A DNA stretch of 64,000 nt from Fibrobacter sp. (lineage in GTDB: Bacteria > Fibrobacterota > Fibrobacteria > Fibrobacterales > Fibrobacteraceae), in the NCBI GenBank assembly GCA_024398845.1, contig JAKSIM010000003.1, forward strand, positions 35,383 through 99,382, read 5' to 3'. The position numbers and the translations under genes were made by a program. Positions 62,291 to 64,000 of the stretch are shown here, piece by piece. Below the pieces are notes generated by a model. The model was not told the origin of the DNA and searched no databases. It was given only the letters and a program-made list of their open reading frames with translations. Each line of letters begins with the position of its first letter. Position 1 is the stretch's first letter.

Positions 62291-63621
62291 TTCTCGCTCA
62301 TAAAGCGTTTCAACAGGAACGCACAAAAATACGGGAACGTATAAAACTTCCCATTAAAACCCACGTTCCTGTTGCAAAGTTTTATACCGTAACGAACATC
62401 TCCATAGCATTCCTTGTTTATTAGGTTATTCAAGGAGGGAGTCGCCTTGTCGTTCGCCTTGACCTCTACAGGAACTAGAGAATCTGCATCACGGACAAAA
62501 AAATCCATTTCGATGGTGGATTTGGGGTTCTTGTAATAATACAGTCCGTAGCCAGACTTGACAAAGGCATCGGCAACAGCATTTTCGTAAACGGCCCCCT
62601 TGTAGGTGTTGAAGTTTTTATTATTGCGCAAGTCCGACTGTGCTTCTTCATCCAAGGCGGCAATCAAAAGCCCTGTATCACGATAGTAAACCTTGTATTC
62701 ATTAAAACTGTAATTTCCTTTAAGCGGAAGTTCAGGCTGTTCAAGATTATAGCACACATTGATAATCCCCGCATCCTTCAGCCAATCCACGGTCCCTACG
62801 TATTCCCTAGACCGAGCTCCAGCCGCCACCTTTGTGATTTGGAAGCGCTTGTTCTCCTTGGCCAAAAAAACTGGGATGTGGTTATAGATGTTCTTGATTT
62901 TACCCTTATCTAGGCCCACCGCATATTTTGTAATATCTTCTTCATAGTCAGCAAGGATCTGCCTCTGTTCCTGCAATGTTCCAGAAAAATTTTTCTGTTC
63001 GATAAACTTCCTGACTACGGCAGGCATTCCCCCAAGAACCATAAAATCACGAAAGTGGGAAAGCCAAACATTGTATTCATTTTCAGAAAAAGGCGTAAGC
63101 GTCTTCATGTGTTCATACATGCTTTCAATTTGCCGAGCACTGTATCCCTTCGCCCAAAGGAACTCCTCGAAATCCAGGGAATGCATTTCGTAATCTTCCT
63201 TATACCCCACGCTAACGGACGAAATGTCCCTGTAGTTCACTCCAAGCATAGAACCAGAACAAATCACATCAAAGCGTCCATCCAGCTTAAAGAACTTCAA
63301 CGATGTCGCTGCCTCAGGGCAAGCCTGCAGTTCGTCAAAGAAAATCAAGGTGCGGTTCGGCAAAAAACGAAGCTCCGGACGACGCAAGGAAATTTCCTTG
63401 ACGATTGCATCCGTCGAAAATCCGCTAGAAAAAATCTGACGAAATTCGGGGTCCGTCACGAAATTGACTTCAATAAAACTTTCGTATGTCTTCGCAAATT
63501 TTTCAATGGAATAAGTCTTGCCGACCTGACGCGCCCCCTTGATTATCAAAGGCTTATGGTCCGGCTCAGCCTTCCATTTTTCTAGAAACTGGTCAATTTT
63601 CCGCTTAAGTTCTTGTACCAT
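62287..63621 (-). CDS. AAA ATPase with DUF4143 domain
   Basis: A 444-residue protein. LIIKGARQVGKTYSIEKFAK is a Walker A of the AAA_14 type and RTLIFFDELQACPEAATSL the Walker B. The DUF4143 half contains VGLDKGKIKNIYNHIPVFLA and the PD-(D/E)XK-like stretch KSTIEMDFFVRDADSLVPVEVKA (E...EMDF...VEVKA), a possible nuclease core. These ATPases are common in anaerobes and of unknown function; a mobile or defence role has been suggested. The start is preceded by 32-bp-period repeats at 63641-63719. Confidence 0.9.
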   Translation of the reverse strand: MVQELKRKIDQFLEKWKAEPDHKPLIIKGARQVGKTYSIEKFAKTYESFIEVNFVTDPEFRQIFSSGFSTDAIVKEISLRRPELRFLPNRTLIFFDELQACPEAATSLKFFKLDGRFDVICSGSMLGVNYRDISSVSVGYKEDYEMHSLDFEEFLWAKGYSARQIESMYEHMKTLTPFSENEYNVWLSHFRDFMVLGGMPAVVRKFIEQKNFSGTLQEQRQILADYEEDITKYAVGLDKGKIKNIYNHIPVFLAKENKRFQITKVAAGARSREYVGTVDWLKDAGIINVCYNLEQPELPLKGNYSFNEYKVYYRDTGLLIAALDEEAQSDLRNNKNFNTYKGAVYENAVADAFVKSGYGLYYYKNPKSTIEMDFFVRDADSLVPVEVKANDKATPSLNNLINKECYGDVRYGIKLCNRNVGFNGKFYTFPYFCAFLLKRFMSEK

Positions 63622-63640
63622 ACCATAGAATATAGCACAA

Positions 63641-63719
63641 AATCACAAAATTCCAAACATTTTTACAAAGAAAATCACAAAATTCCATCATTTTTACGAG
63701 AAATAATCACAAAATTCCA
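63641..63719. repeat. Three copies of a 15-bp repeat at 32-bp period
   Basis: AATCACAAAATTCCA occurs at 63641-63655, 63673-63687 and 63705-63719, exactly 32 bp apart (three helical turns), with AT-rich spacers of which the first two resemble each other. It lies 20 bp upstream of the DUF4143 ATPase start and may be a binding array for a regulator. Not a CRISPR: repeats are too short and spacers are related. Confidence 0.8.
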
Positions 63720-63805
63720 AATTCAGATTAAAACAAGCTGTCAATTATTGATATCAACATCCACATTTCCATCTGCTTTTTTATATTTGAGATGACATAG
63801 TTCGG

Positions 63806-63977
63806 CTTCGCGAAAGCGAAGACGGACGACCTGGTATTAGAGTTATGCTCTTGTTCATGTGTCCTTAAAAACGACCAACTTTAACGCACTCGGAACAAGG
63901 CAGATGATTCACTCCCTATAGGCGTGAATCGTTTGTGCTTGTCAGTGTGTGGGCTTCTTGGTCGTTGCCTAAGGACA
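63806..63977. ncRNA. Structured element: two hairpins and a 118-nt rod-like inverted repeat (unassigned)
   Basis: The region has no good coding frame but strong pairing potential. CTTCGC GAAA GCGAAG (63806-63821) is a perfect GNRA-capped hairpin, and AGAG TTATG CTCT (63839-63851) a second. TGTCCTTAAAAACGACCAA (63860-63878) pairs with TTGGTCGTTGCCTAAGGACA (63958-63977), enclosing a further paired rod: GATTCAC (63906-63912) with GTGAATC (63924-63930) as innermost stem. Two short hairpins before a long rod resemble a retron msr-msd RNA; a 6S-like RNA or a mobile-element end are other readings. The strand is not certain and the right edge cuts the context. Confidence 0.5.
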
Positions 63978-64000
63978 GACAGGCCTTACGGTTCACGTTT

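Noticed and set aside
63641..63719. A short CRISPR array
   Set aside because: The repeat is only 15 bp, AT-rich, and the intervening sequences resemble each other, unlike spacers.
63916..64000. Minus-strand reading ending LGNDQEAHTLTSTNDSRL as a TnpB-like tail
   Set aside because: Only 27 residues visible, and the same bases form the strongly paired rod; a structured RNA explains them better. Sequence beyond 64000 would decide.

Overview
The window looks like chromosomal DNA of a Fibrobacter species (rumen or gut, Fibrobacter succinogenes-like). The evidence is a TIGR02171 lipoprotein with fused formylglycine-enzyme-like, propeller and SGNH-like parts, two TIGR02147 regulator-like proteins, several lipoproteins with poly-serine linkers, a SprA-like type IX secretion translocon gene, and a moderate GC content with dense, often overlapping genes. 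No rRNA and only one tRNA (Leu, CAG) were found.

Layout. 1-3.0 kb: the 5' part of a sprA-like gene running off the left edge, and a stand-alone AIPR-domain (abortive infection type) gene. 3.3-9.8 kb: a plus-strand run of a TIGR02171 lipoprotein, a leucine-rich-repeat protein and two S41 protease lipoproteins. 9.8-14.3 kb: an M23 peptidase, an FKBP prolyl isomerase with an Ala/Pro tail, and glmS. 14.4-15.0 kb: an IS30-type transposase remnant joined to a truncated serine-rich lipoprotein, plus an intergenic repeat. 15-17.7 kb: a long ScpA, a zinc-ribbon protein and a membrane zinc peptidase. 17.8-22.8 kb: a TolC/HlyD/ABC-2/ABC-2 export operon with no ATPase. 22.9-28.6 kb: a DUF4956/HlyD-like/TolC-like/VTC-domain/lamin-tail lipoprotein operon. 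29-30.9 kb: lipoprotein genes and a repeat-rich spacer. 30.9-33.3 kb: nfnAB. 33.4-39.9 kb: alkD and vsr (DNA repair), a metallo-beta-lactamase-fold lipoprotein, an alpha/beta hydrolase with a Vat-like acetyltransferase, a DUF3392/NhaC pair and an EamA transporter. 39.9-43.8 kb: a RelB-like antitoxin with a broken PIN toxin, and ileS. 44.3-47.9 kb: two tandem modules, each a TIGR02147 regulator followed by a lipoprotein, both preceded by the same palindrome. 48-53.3 kb: a GNAT acetyltransferase, tRNA-Leu, a small membrane-protein operon, a MORN-like lipoprotein and pheS. 53.4-58.5 kb: an outer-membrane protein and a polysaccharide operon (rfbA, rfbC, wzb, wza, manC). 58.6-63.6 kb: a Ski2-like helicase with a DUF3516-like C-terminus, and a DUF4143 ATPase translationally coupled to a lipoprotein. 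63.6-64 kb: 32-bp-period repeats and a long structured element that looks like a non-coding RNA cut by the right edge.

Much of the gene content serves the cell envelope: secretion (sprA-like), two trans-envelope export operons, surface polysaccharide precursors and export, many lipoproteins, and envelope proteases. Genome-defence or mobility traces are scattered: AIPR, solo Vsr, an antitoxin with a decayed toxin, an IS30 remnant and the structured element at the right edge. A dispersed repeat built from GACGAGAGA and AACCACTA-like units recurs in five intergenic spaces.
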